A stretch of DNA of 52,252 nucleotides from Candidatus Aminicenantes bacterium UBA647. GTDB lineage: Bacteria > Acidobacteriota > Aminicenantia > UBA2199. The notes beneath the pieces are model-generated. The model was not told the origin of the DNA. It saw nothing but the letters and a program-made list of their open reading frames with translations, and did no database searches. The first letter of the stretch is position 1. Each line of letters starts with the position of its first letter. Position numbers and translations under genes: made by a program. Shown here in pieces: positions 16,248 through 23,827 of the stretch. The stretch covers positions 39,903 to 92,154 of the forward strand of contig DBOL01000001.1 in assembly GCA_002299555.1 (NCBI GenBank), read 5' to 3'.

Positions 16248-17255
16248 TTAATTCCATACTCCCGGTATTTCTGCAGCGCAATTTTCACATTTTCCATGGG
16301 AGAGGCCGATTGCTGCAGTATGATATCCTCTCCTGTTTATTAGTGTCTCTCCACATTTATGACATCTTGTATCGCCCCATTTCCCCGAGTCAAAATTTCC
16401 ACCATACACGTATTTTATCCCATTCTTTTCACCATGGTTCAATACCTTTTCGATCAATCCTGTATCAGTGGGTTCTTTGTCCCCGAAACGATAATGGGGA
16501 AAGAATCTTGACACATGCCAGGGGATCTCAGGATTGGTTTCCGAAATAAATGATGTAAGCATTTCTATCTCTGTTTCTGAAGTGTTGATCTCCGGGATCA
16601 GAAGTGTGGTTAACTCCAGCCAGCAATCGGAACTACTCAGATTTCTGATAGTTTCAATTACCGGTGCCAGTCTACCGCCACATTGTTCAGAATAAAACTT
16701 TTCTGAAAAAGATTTCAGGTCAATATTGGCACCATCCAAAAGGGGGATCATCTGGTCAAGAGCAGGTTCTGAGATGAATCCATTACTAACCATTACATTC
16801 TTCAACCCTGCATTTTTTGCTGCTATTGCAGTTTCGTACATAAGTTCAAAATATACGGTCGGTTCAGTATAAGTATACGATACCGAAGAAGCTCCCGCCC
16901 TGATCGCTGCCTGGACAATCTCTTCCGGATCTATATCCTCTCCTGCCAATTCCGATCCTTCTGTGACAATTGAAATTGAATGGTTCTGGCAGAACACGCA
17001 TTTAAAATTGCATCCCATCGCTGCAATTGAGAGAGATTCAGAGCCAGGCAGGAAGTGGTAGAGTGGTTTTTTTTCGATAGGATCTGAATGGATCGCTGTA
17101 ACTTTATCCGAATTAAGAGAATATAGTTTCCCACCGAAGTTTTTTCTAACGCTGCATTTGCCTGTCTGTGCTTCTTTAAGAACACAGAGATGGGGGCATA
17201 ATGTGCATTTTACTATTCCCTCTCCATTAGGTTCGCTGAACATCCCTGGGATCAT
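16248..17255 (-). CDS. amrS: AmmeMemoRadiSam-system radical SAM enzyme
   Basis: A 335-residue radical SAM protein. The CxxxCxxC cluster site is GCNFKCVFCQN (Cys82, Cys86, Cys89). An N-terminal Cys set (17, 20, 24, 34; CTLCPHLC) and a C-terminal rubredoxin-like Cys pair (RCHKCG, then CENC) are typical of AmrS, which resembles pyruvate formate-lyase activases. AmrS accompanies the AMMECR1 (AmrA) and Memo (AmrB) proteins; neither is in the window. The chemistry of the system is not established. It lies 6 bp after thioredoxin and abuts the lipoprotein hydrolase. Confidence 0.88.
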   Translation of the reverse strand: MIPGMFSEPNGEGIVKCTLCPHLCVLKEAQTGKCSVRKNFGGKLYSLNSDKVTAIHSDPIEKKPLYHFLPGSESLSIAAMGCNFKCVFCQNHSISIVTEGSELAGEDIDPEEIVQAAIRAGASSVSYTYTEPTVYFELMYETAIAAKNAGLKNVMVSNGFISEPALDQMIPLLDGANIDLKSFSEKFYSEQCGGRLAPVIETIRNLSSSDCWLELTTLLIPEINTSETEIEMLTSFISETNPEIPWHVSRFFPHYRFGDKEPTDTGLIEKVLNHGEKNGIKYVYGGNFDSGKWGDTRCHKCGETLINRRGYHTAAIGLSHGKCENCAAEIPGVWN

Positions 17256-17261
17256 AATTAC

Positions 17262-17582
17262 TCAGATCACCTCTTTGAGTTTCTCCACAATAAGTGCCGG
17301 AGGTACTGAACCTGTTATTTGTGTTCTTACACTTCCGTTTTTGATGAACAGAAGAGTCGGTAATCCTCTCACAAAGTATTTTGATGATATTAATGGATTC
17401 TCATCAACATTGACTTTCAAAATTTTTACGGATGTGCTGTATTCCTCGGCAATCTTTTCCAGGCCCGGTTCGATCTGTTTGCACGGCAAGCAGGTCGGTG
17501 ACCAAAAATCGACGATATATGTGCCCGGTTCATCGATATATTCATGAAAATTCAGGTCATTTGCTGGAACTAATTGACTCAT
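17262..17582 (-). CDS. Thioredoxin-fold protein (thioredoxin)
   Basis: A 106-residue single-domain thioredoxin without a signal peptide. The redox site is WSPTCLPC (Cys31 and Cys34), so the dipeptide between the cysteines is Leu-Pro rather than the usual Gly-Pro. The cis-proline region is RGLPTLLF, and the fold continues with the NGSVRTQITG strand-turn-strand. The altered dipeptide should shift redox potential relative to classical thioredoxin. It starts on the base after the glgA stop and precedes amrS by 6 bp. An electron donor role for AmrS or for unrelated targets is speculation. Confidence 0.88.
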   Translation of the reverse strand: MSQLVPANDLNFHEYIDEPGTYIVDFWSPTCLPCKQIEPGLEKIAEEYSTSVKILKVNVDENPLISSKYFVRGLPTLLFIKNGSVRTQITGSVPPALIVEKLKEVI

Positions 17583-19013
17583 TTATTTCTCCTTGGTTAA
17601 TTGTCTGTAAATTTTCAAATATTCTTTTCCCGGTTTACTCCAGGAAAAATCTTTTCCCATACCCCGCATGGCGATCTTTTTCCATTCGGACGGTAGTTTG
17701 TACAGTTCTGCTGCCTCCAGCAGTGATGTGGAGAGTGCAGAACTTGTCTTCTCTCTGAATTTGAATCCTGTCCCTGCCTTGTTGTTAATATCATCGATGG
17801 TATCGTCAAGTCCACCTGTTGAACTAACGACAGGGATGGTTCCGTAACGAAGAGCGTACATTTGTGATAATCCGCAGGGTTCATACAATGAAGGCATCAC
17901 AAAGATATCACCAGCTGCATAAAGCTTGTGAGATAACTCCTCATCAAACTTTTTGAAAAATTTAAGTCTCGGGGTTTTTTTCTCTAACTTGGTAAGGCTC
18001 ATCTCCAACTCTTTTTCGCCTGTTCCAAGAACAATGAAATCAATATCATTTTTCCGAAGATCATTTATAGAGTTCAGAAGGAGTTCTATCCCTTTTTGTG
18101 AGGCGAGCCTGGTAATTGCCACTGCAAGTGGAGAGTCGTTTTTGAAAGGGAGCTTGTACTCTTTGTAGAGGGATATTTTATTTCCCTTTTTTTTGTTGAA
18201 ATTTTTTGCAGAATAGTTTTGAAATATGAAAGGATCATTCTCCGGAGCCCAGATGTTGTAGTCCGCTCCGTTCAGTATCCCTGAAAATTTTTTTGCATAG
18301 TGGCTCAGAACACCTTCAAGTCCGGCTCCGAATCCTGAGGTTAGAATTTCATTCGCATAATTCGGACTAACGGTTACCACCCGGTCACTATGGACGATAC
18401 CACCTTTGAGGGAGTTGATTTTTCCATAAAACTCCAAAGATTCAGGAGTAAAATAATAGCCCGGAAGATTTGTGTCCTTGAAATAGTAATGCTCAAAAAT
18501 TCCCTGGTAACCGAGATTGTGTATTGTAAGAATAGTTGAAGATTTGCTGAATACAGGAGAACTTTCCTCTTTTATCAATGCAGGAAGAAGTGAGGTTTGC
18601 CAGTCATTAACGTGGATGATATCATACCCTTCTCCCTCGTTGATGATAAATTGAATGACACTGTTTTGAAAAAAGAGGTATCTGAAAAAATTGTCGTGGT
18701 ATTCACGTTCATTACTTCCATAGATAAATTCACGTGCGAAGAAAAGGTCATTGGAAACTAGAAGTACCCGGAGATTCCCCCTTTTTTCAGCTTCATAAAC
18801 AATACAATTCAATTCATCTTCAGATATCCTGACCTTGAATTCATATAATTTCTTTATCCCGGGAAGAATATTTGTTGAATTTTTATAGAGTGGAATTATC
18901 AGAGTGACATCAGCTGATTCTGAGATTTTTTCAGAAAGTGCTCCGGCTACATCGCCAAGCCCGCCGCTTTTTGAGTATGGAACGGCTTCTGATGAAACGA
19001 ACAGAACCTTCAT
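17583..19013 (-). CDS. glgA: Glycogen synthase (ADP-glucose type)
   Basis: A 476-residue GT5 glycosyltransferase that extends alpha-1,4-glucan from ADP-glucose. The N-terminal nucleotide-sugar motif KSGGLGDVAGAL (residues 15-26) is intact. The C-terminal Rossmann domain has LYEPCGLSQMYALRYGTIPVV with the catalytic Glu region and a STGGLDDTI loop. The length is typical. AGGGAG precedes the ATG, and a near-consensus promoter lies at 19043-19071. It is the first gene of a four-gene minus-strand operon with thioredoxin, amrS and a lipoprotein hydrolase, which is an unusual set for a glycogen gene. No other glycogen gene is nearby. Confidence 0.95.
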   Translation of the reverse strand: MKVLFVSSEAVPYSKSGGLGDVAGALSEKISESADVTLIIPLYKNSTNILPGIKKLYEFKVRISEDELNCIVYEAEKRGNLRVLLVSNDLFFAREFIYGSNEREYHDNFFRYLFFQNSVIQFIINEGEGYDIIHVNDWQTSLLPALIKEESSPVFSKSSTILTIHNLGYQGIFEHYYFKDTNLPGYYFTPESLEFYGKINSLKGGIVHSDRVVTVSPNYANEILTSGFGAGLEGVLSHYAKKFSGILNGADYNIWAPENDPFIFQNYSAKNFNKKKGNKISLYKEYKLPFKNDSPLAVAITRLASQKGIELLLNSINDLRKNDIDFIVLGTGEKELEMSLTKLEKKTPRLKFFKKFDEELSHKLYAAGDIFVMPSLYEPCGLSQMYALRYGTIPVVSSTGGLDDTIDDINNKAGTGFKFREKTSSALSTSLLEAAELYKLPSEWKKIAMRGMGKDFSWSKPGKEYLKIYRQLTKEK

Positions 19014-19042
19014 TAATTCTCCCTTTAACCTATCTCATAAGT

Positions 19043-19071
19043 ATTTTATTTTTTCACTATAGAAATGTCAA
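19043..19071 (-). promoter_or_regulatory. Sigma-70-type promoter of the glgA operon
   Basis: TTGACA (19071-19066), a 17-bp spacer and TAAAAT (19048-19043) on the minus strand. The predicted start near 19036 leaves a leader with AGGGAG before the glgA ATG. The rest of the gap, 19072-19295, shows only a small GCTAA/TTAGC hairpin near 19199-19214 and AT-rich sequence before the PilZ gene. Confidence 0.65.
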
Positions 19072-19295
19072 GAATTTTTTGTGAGAAATTTAAAAAAAAA
19101 CACAATATGTAGTGGTTCAACTAAAGTCATATCCTATCTGTAGTGATGATCTGAGGTTTCTGATCGGTTAAGATTTGGCACTAAAGGGCAGTTTGGGGGC
19201 TAACTTTTTTAGCGAAAAAATACAAAATTTAAAGAATTCTTCTAATTTTATTTAAAAGTTTTTCATTAAATACTATTATATAAGCAAGGTGTAAT

Positions 19296-19613
19296 ATGGA
19301 AACAAGAAAAGAAGAGAGGATTTACGGCGTTAAAGACCTGATAATCAAAGATGAAGGAAAGGAATTCAATGCAATCCTTACCAGTATTTCCACTACAGGG
19401 ATGTCTGTTATTTCCGATAGCACTTTCCCCACCTACAAAGAAATTGAAGTTAAGTTCAGGATCAACGAGAATTTGCTCTCAATAAGAGGGTCAATAAGAT
19501 GGGTGAATGACCACAAAGGAGAAGCCGGCTCGAACCTGAAAGAGATCGGTATTCTGTTCATTGATCCCCCCCCGGAATACAAAGAATATCTTGACGTCAT
19601 CCTGGAAACCTAG
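19296..19613 (+). CDS. PilZ domain protein, probable c-di-GMP receptor
   Basis: A 105-residue single PilZ domain. The N-terminal RxxxR is present as RKEER (residues 4-8), and the (D/N)xSxxG box appears as SISTTG, keeping Ser and Gly but not the first acidic or amide residue. The beta-barrel core includes RGSIRWV. PilZ domains bind cyclic di-GMP and pass the signal to a partner; with no fused output domain, this one would act through another protein. AAGGTG lies upstream of the ATG. It stands alone in a plus orientation after the divergent glgA promoter. No c-di-GMP cyclase or phosphodiesterase gene is in the window. Confidence 0.78.
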   Translation: METRKEERIYGVKDLIIKDEGKEFNAILTSISTTGMSVISDSTFPTYKEIEVKFRINENLLSIRGSIRWVNDHKGEAGSNLKEIGILFIDPPPEYKEYLDVILET

Positions 19614-19660
19614 GATTATCAGAACGTTTTTTTAATATTCAGTCAGTTCTTCTGCCAAAC

Positions 19661-19688
19661 TTGAAAATGTCGGAGTTTGTAATATAAT
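19661..19688 (+). promoter_or_regulatory. Promoter of the DUF89 gene
   Basis: TTGAAA (19661-19666), a 16-bp spacer and a perfect TATAAT (19683-19688). Transcription would start near 19695, and GAGG (19699-19702) precedes the ATG at 19710. Confidence 0.55.
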
Positions 19689-19709
19689 ATCCATCTTTGA
19701 GGTAAAAAA

Positions 19710-20594
19710 ATGTTAATGCGAAATGAATGTGCTGTATGTATCCTGAACCAGATATTGAGAGCAACTGATTATATGGGCCTTGACAAGGAGAGGTCCGACC
19801 TTGTTTTTAGAGAAGCATTGAAGAAAACTCTGGAAACGGATTATGCAACCTTAACCCCTCCTCTTTTCTCAGGAAGGATATATGATGCGATAACAGATCT
19901 GACGGGGAACAAGGATCCATATAAAAAATTAAGAAAAGAGCAGAATGACCTGGTCCTGGATAATATTGAACTTTTCAGAAAAAAAATAGATGATTCCAAA
20001 GACCCTTTGTTCTCATCTCTCTTCTATTCTCTTCTTGGGAACATAATTGATTATGGCGGAGTTGAGATATTTGATACAGATCAGATATTTATAGATGTGG
20101 GAGATGTGGATCTTGCTGTAAATGATTACGAGAGATTAAAAGAAAAACTTAAGAATGCAGATACTCTTCTCATCATTTCAGATAATGCAGGTGAAGCAGT
20201 CTTTGATATGCTTCTAATGGAAAATGTGAAATTGAAGTATCCTGAGATAAAAATAACTTATGGTGTAAGATCGGGGCCTGCTATCAACGATATTATAAAG
20301 GAAGATGCGGAATATATTGGAATAGACGAAGTAGCAGAGATCATTGAGACAGGATCAACTTTTGCCGGGACGATGATAAGCCAATCAGACCCTGATTTTC
20401 TGGAGATTTATAATAGTTCTGATATTGTTGTCTCCAAGGGGCAGGGGAATTTTGAAACACTGGAAATGGAGACCGGAAAAGATATCTTTTTTATCTTCAA
20501 AGTAAAGTGCAATATTGTGGCAGAACATTCAGGATTAGAACGGGGATCCCTGGTCCTGAGTTACAGGGATTCGATCCCAGGCCCTTCCGCTTAG
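19710..20594 (+). CDS. DUF89 / ARMT1-like damage-control phosphatase family protein
   Basis: A 294-residue protein with the DUF89 layout: an N-terminal helical domain starting with the paired cysteines of NECAVC, then a Rossmann-like domain with SDNAGEAVFD (metal-binding Asp-Asn), YGVRSGPAIND and SKGQGNFE near the end. DUF89 proteins are metal-dependent phosphatases thought to remove damaged or excess sugar phosphates and phospho-cofactors. The paired N-terminal cysteines suggest the prokaryotic subgroup. The exact substrate is unknown. It has its own promoter, and its last 4 bases overlap the end of the convergent amidohydrolase gene. Confidence 0.83.
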   Translation: MLMRNECAVCILNQILRATDYMGLDKERSDLVFREALKKTLETDYATLTPPLFSGRIYDAITDLTGNKDPYKKLRKEQNDLVLDNIELFRKKIDDSKDPLFSSLFYSLLGNIIDYGGVEIFDTDQIFIDVGDVDLAVNDYERLKEKLKNADTLLIISDNAGEAVFDMLLMENVKLKYPEIKITYGVRSGPAINDIIKEDAEYIGIDEVAEIIETGSTFAGTMISQSDPDFLEIYNSSDIVVSKGQGNFETLEMETGKDIFFIFKVKCNIVAEHSGLERGSLVLSYRDSIPGPSA

Positions 20595-22276
20595 ATTTTC
20601 CCTGAAGTATTTACTATTTTTCCGTTCAAAATGATTTTGTAGATCTTAACTTTCAATATACTCTTCTTATCTTTCTCAATAATTTTATCAAGATCACCAT
20701 CAAAAATAGTAAGGTCAGCCAGTTTGCCGGATTCAATGGAACCGATCCTTTCTTCGTTGAATGAAGCATATGCTGCACCGAGGGTGTAGTACTTTATGGA
20801 GTCAATCAGATCGATCTGTTCATCGGGGAACCATCCGTTCTCAGGAAATCCGTTCTCAATGTTCCTTCTCTCTATCGAGGAATACAATCCTCTCCTCGGG
20901 TCAAGAGGTTCTACAGGCCAGTCAGTTCCGAATGCAAGCATCACTCCCTCTTTTTTAAAGGAGTTCCATCTGTATCCCTGCCCGGCCCTTTCTTTCCCTA
21001 TCCTCTCTTCAACGACAAGAAGATCTGTTGTGCAGTGTGTAGGTTGCATTGAAGGGATCATTTTAAGTTTATTGAACCTGATGAGATCTTCATTAGTGAT
21101 GAATTGTGTATGTTCAATTCTGTGCCTCAGCCCTTTCATTCCGAATTTTTTCTGAGCTTTTTCAACTGCATCAAGGACAAGATGAACGCCCCTGTTACCA
21201 ATTGCATGAACTCCTGTCTGGAAACCGTTCTTGTGGGCATTACTGATCAGTTCATCTAATTCCTCGACAGGATGGATAAGGATACCGCTGGTTTTCGGAT
21301 TATTGGTGTAAGGTTTGAAAAATGCTGCGGAAACTGATCCGAGTGATCCATCGGCAAACACCTTAACAAATGAGATCTTCACTTTGTCGGAACCGCTTCT
21401 GAATTTGATCCCCTTTTCCACACACCGTTCCATCTCTGCCGGAGATATCCACAGGTTGAACCTTAGTGAAAGGTTCCCGGATCTGTCCAGTTCATTTAAT
21501 TGTTCCATAAGTTTCAGGCTACCCTGGGTTGTAACAGAAGTAAGTCCCAGTTTGTTTGCATATCTGATCCCTGTTAAAAGTTTGTTCTCTTTGGATGAAC
21601 CGGGGATTACCATTTTCGGACCCTTTACATTTTTAACCAGTAATTCTGCATTTTCCTTTAATATTCCAGTTGGTGACTTATCATTGAACCGGAGCAATTC
21701 TCCACCCCGGGGATCGGGTGTCTCTTCTGAAATTCCTGCTTTTTTAAGAGTTGTTGAATTTACCCAGATAGAATGTCCGTCTACTCTGGTGATGATGACA
21801 GGGTTAGCAGGAGCTACTTTATCAAGATCATATCTGTCAGGAAATTTTTTATTTTTAAAATAAGCATGATTATAACTGTATGCCTTTATCAGAGCCCCCT
21901 CAGGTGAGATCTTGATCGCCTCCTTTATTTTTTCCAGTATCTGCTCTTTGTTTAAAAATCTAAGATCTAATCTGTTTGAAATAAGGTCAGAACCGGCTTC
22001 AAAATGGAGATGAGCATCATGAAGCCCGGGAATAACAGTTCTCCCCTTAAGGTCTATAACTTTGGAATGTTTATCCCGGAATTTCAATGAACCAGCATCG
22101 TCTCCTGTATACTGTATTTTATCTCCCACAATTACAATTGAAGATGTAACAGGGTTCCGGTTGTCCATTGTCAAAATTTTTCCATTCAGAAGGATCAGAT
22201 CCGCTGCTGGAAATGATTTCGGGGATCCCTGAATTGAGAATAATATTATCAATAGAATTATGGCTAATTTTTTCAT
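20591..22276 (-). CDS. Exported amidohydrolase (YtcJ-like, amidohydrolase_3)
   Basis: A 561-residue metal-dependent hydrolase with a signal peptide (about 1-24, MKKLAI then a Leu/Ile core). The metal-binding start HDAHLH, the middle histidines in GVHAIGNRG and RIEHTQ, and FGTDWPVEPLDPR near the end place it in the YtcJ/amidohydrolase_3 group, which cleave N-acyl or other C-N bonds of small molecules. The exact substrate is unknown. The ATG at 22276 is chosen because AGGAGAG lies 4 bases before it; an upstream TTG at 22291 has no support. Export of this family is not unusual. Its end overlaps the DUF89 gene tail-to-tail by 4 bp. Confidence 0.87.
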   Translation of the reverse strand: MKKLAIILLIILFSIQGSPKSFPAADLILLNGKILTMDNRNPVTSSIVIVGDKIQYTGDDAGSLKFRDKHSKVIDLKGRTVIPGLHDAHLHFEAGSDLISNRLDLRFLNKEQILEKIKEAIKISPEGALIKAYSYNHAYFKNKKFPDRYDLDKVAPANPVIITRVDGHSIWVNSTTLKKAGISEETPDPRGGELLRFNDKSPTGILKENAELLVKNVKGPKMVIPGSSKENKLLTGIRYANKLGLTSVTTQGSLKLMEQLNELDRSGNLSLRFNLWISPAEMERCVEKGIKFRSGSDKVKISFVKVFADGSLGSVSAAFFKPYTNNPKTSGILIHPVEELDELISNAHKNGFQTGVHAIGNRGVHLVLDAVEKAQKKFGMKGLRHRIEHTQFITNEDLIRFNKLKMIPSMQPTHCTTDLLVVEERIGKERAGQGYRWNSFKKEGVMLAFGTDWPVEPLDPRRGLYSSIERRNIENGFPENGWFPDEQIDLIDSIKYYTLGAAYASFNEERIGSIESGKLADLTIFDGDLDKIIEKDKKSILKVKIYKIILNGKIVNTSGKI

Positions 22277-22350
22277 TTTCTCTCCTGACAATTAATTATC
22301 CCCATATCAAAAAATCTTGTCAATATTACATGTCTCTTCTGTAGTTGAGA

Positions 22351-22385
22351 TTATTTAAGAAAAAAGTTGAATATTTCTTAAATAA
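22351..22385. promoter_or_regulatory. 12-bp perfect inverted repeat, probable PerR/Fur-family operator
   Basis: TTATTTAAGAAA (22351-22362) and TTTCTTAAATAA (22374-22385) are exact inverted repeats separated by 11 bp. The minus-35 box of the perR promoter lies in the spacer and right edge of this palindrome, so a protein bound here would block RNA polymerase. Autorepression by the encoded Fur-family protein is the obvious inference. Confidence 0.6.
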
Positions 22386-22395
22386 GAATTATTAT
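22367..22395 (+). promoter_or_regulatory. Promoter of the perR-rubrerythrin operon
   Basis: TTGAAT (22367-22372), a 17-bp spacer and TATTAT (22390-22395). The predicted transcription start, 22402, is two bases before the ATG at 22404, and no ribosome-binding site exists. Confidence 0.5.
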
Positions 22396-22403
22396 TATTT
22401 AAA

Positions 22404-22838
22404 ATGACGATGACACCCGAATTGATAAGGAGCAAATTGAAGGATCTTGATCTCAAAGTCACTCCTCAGAGAGTAGTGATCCTTAAAACTCTTGCAGACA
22501 ATAAAAGGCATCCTACTGCTGAAGAGATATACCGAGAAGTTATTAAAAAGCAGCCGAATATAGCTGTTGGAACTGTGTACAATATTCTTGAAACGTTTGT
22601 TAACAAGGGGATTGCCGAGAAGATAAGTTCTATTGATGACAAAATGAGATATGATCTTATTTCTGAAGATCATCATCACCTTTTCAGTAAAAATTCGGAT
22701 GAAATAGCGGATTACTTTGATGAGAAACTTTCCGGGATAATTTGTAGTTATCTTGAAGTTAATGAGATCCCCGGTTTTAAAGTGGAAGGATTTAAACTGA
22801 ATATATCTGGGGAATTTACCAAGAATAGTAAAATCTAA
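22404..22838 (+). CDS. perR: Fur-family repressor, PerR type, without structural zinc cysteines
   Basis: A 144-residue winged-helix regulator. The DNA-binding half has KVTPQRVVILKTL and the recognition segment VGTVYNILETF. The five regulatory metal ligands of Bacillus PerR (His37, Asp85, His91, His93, Asp104) match His36, Asp84, His90, His92 and Asp103 here, all shifted by one. Asp103 rather than Glu favours PerR over Fur. The two CxxC pairs that hold the structural zinc are absent: the first is Ser95/Ser98 and the second is missing. Cys114 is the only cysteine. Rubrerythrin follows after 15 bp, so this is probably a peroxide-responsive repressor of that operon. Confidence 0.85.
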   Translation: MTMTPELIRSKLKDLDLKVTPQRVVILKTLADNKRHPTAEEIYREVIKKQPNIAVGTVYNILETFVNKGIAEKISSIDDKMRYDLISEDHHHLFSKNSDEIADYFDEKLSGIICSYLEVNEIPGFKVEGFKLNISGEFTKNSKI

Positions 22839-22853
22839 TTTAAGGAGATAAAT

Positions 22854-23429
22854 ATGAAGAGTTTAAAAGGAACTAAAACAGAGCAAAATCTGTTGAAATC
22901 ATTTGCCGGAGAGTCTCAGGCGCGTATGCGTTATGATTATTTCGCTAAACAGGCAAAGAAAGAAGGATTGGAACAGATATCAGCACTTTTTGCAGAGACA
23001 GCACTTAATGAAAAAGAGCATGCAAAAAGGTTTTTCAAATTCCTTGAGGGTGGAGTAGTTGAAATTACGGCTGCATATCCTGCAGGAATAATTGGTGCAA
23101 CTCTTGAGAATCTTAAGGCTGCTGCAGAGGGGGAAAATGAAGAGTGGACAGATCTCTATCCAGCGTTTGCAAAAACTGCGGAAGAGGAAGGATTTCCTGA
23201 AATTGCTTTAGCTTATAAAATGATCGCTAAAGTAGAAAAAGCTCATGAAGAGAGGTACCTGAAACTGTATAATAACCTTGATTCAGGAAATGTTTTTGAA
23301 AAAGATGGTGTTGTTGTATGGAAATGTATTAATTGCGGTTACCTTCATGAAGGGGCAAAAGCACCTGATCTATGTCCGGCATGTCTCCATCCTCAGGCAT
23401 ATTTCGAGATCAAAGAGTCAAATTATTAA
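22854..23429 (+). CDS. Rubrerythrin
   Basis: A 191-residue cytosolic peroxide reductase. The N-terminal ferritin-like four-helix domain (about 1-145) carries the diiron ligands in FAGESQARMRYDYF, LNEKEHAKRFF, EEEGFPEIA and KVEKAHEERY. The C-terminal rubredoxin domain has CINCGYLHEG and CPACLHPQ for one iron. It reduces hydrogen peroxide to water in anaerobes with electrons from rubredoxin or NADH. AAGGAGATAAAT gives a strong ribosome-binding site. It is the second gene of an operon with the PerR-type regulator. Confidence 0.96.
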   Translation: MKSLKGTKTEQNLLKSFAGESQARMRYDYFAKQAKKEGLEQISALFAETALNEKEHAKRFFKFLEGGVVEITAAYPAGIIGATLENLKAAAEGENEEWTDLYPAFAKTAEEEGFPEIALAYKMIAKVEKAHEERYLKLYNNLDSGNVFEKDGVVVWKCINCGYLHEGAKAPDLCPACLHPQAYFEIKESNY

Positions 23430-23443
23430 AAATTACTGAGAAA

Positions 23444-23719
23444 TTGAAGAAAATAATTTTCTTCACATTAATTTTTGGAAATATTTTTCTTTTTGGATTC
23501 AGACAGGGAGAACCGGAGGGGTTCAGCAACAAACTTTCCGATGCAGCTATTGCCAGAACTGAGTTCAATGTAAGATATGACGGAAGTTATATGAAAATTG
23601 ATTACCCCGGAGGGGATGTCCCTCCCGGGATCGGTGTTTGTACCGATGTCATCATAAGATCTTATTGTTCACAATATAAGTGCGGGTCCGGAACTGGAGG
23701 ATGTATTGTTCAGCTATAA
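23444..23719 (+). pseudogene. Truncated DUF1287 protein (probable remnant)
   Basis: Starting at a TTG at 23444, the frame gives a signal-peptide-like start (KKIIFFTLIFGNIFLFG) and then the opening half of a DUF1287 domain: RTEFNVRYDGSYMKIDYPGGD and GVCTDVIIRSY are close to the family pattern. The family normally continues for about 70-100 residues with conserved His and Asp, but here the frame ends after 91 codons with an unrelated Cys/Gly-rich tail. The other two frames downstream do not resume the family sequence, so a simple frameshift does not repair it. The exact start is uncertain. It follows rubrerythrin by 14 bp. Confidence 0.6.
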
Positions 23720-23776
23720 GATAACCGGACACTACAGATATTATGGCAGATCCTCTGAAACGCCTGTTCCTTTAAA

Positions 23777-23805
23777 TTGAAAATTCCGGATTGTTAGGTT
23801 ATAAT
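23777..23805 (+). promoter_or_regulatory. Sigma-70-type promoter of the secreted coiled-coil protein gene
   Basis: TTGAAA (23777-23782), a 17-bp spacer and a perfect TATAAT (23800-23805). Transcription would start near 23812, just before AGGAGG (23813-23818). Confidence 0.6.
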
Positions 23806-23827
23806 CACTCTCAGGAGGATGATTCCT

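Noticed and set aside
21315..21863. 182-codon plus-strand frame inside the amidohydrolase gene
   Set aside because: Antisense of a conserved metal hydrolase with no start signal.
23650..23780. Simple frameshift in the DUF1287 gene
   Set aside because: The other two frames downstream do not continue the family pattern, so truncation fits better than a one-base shift.
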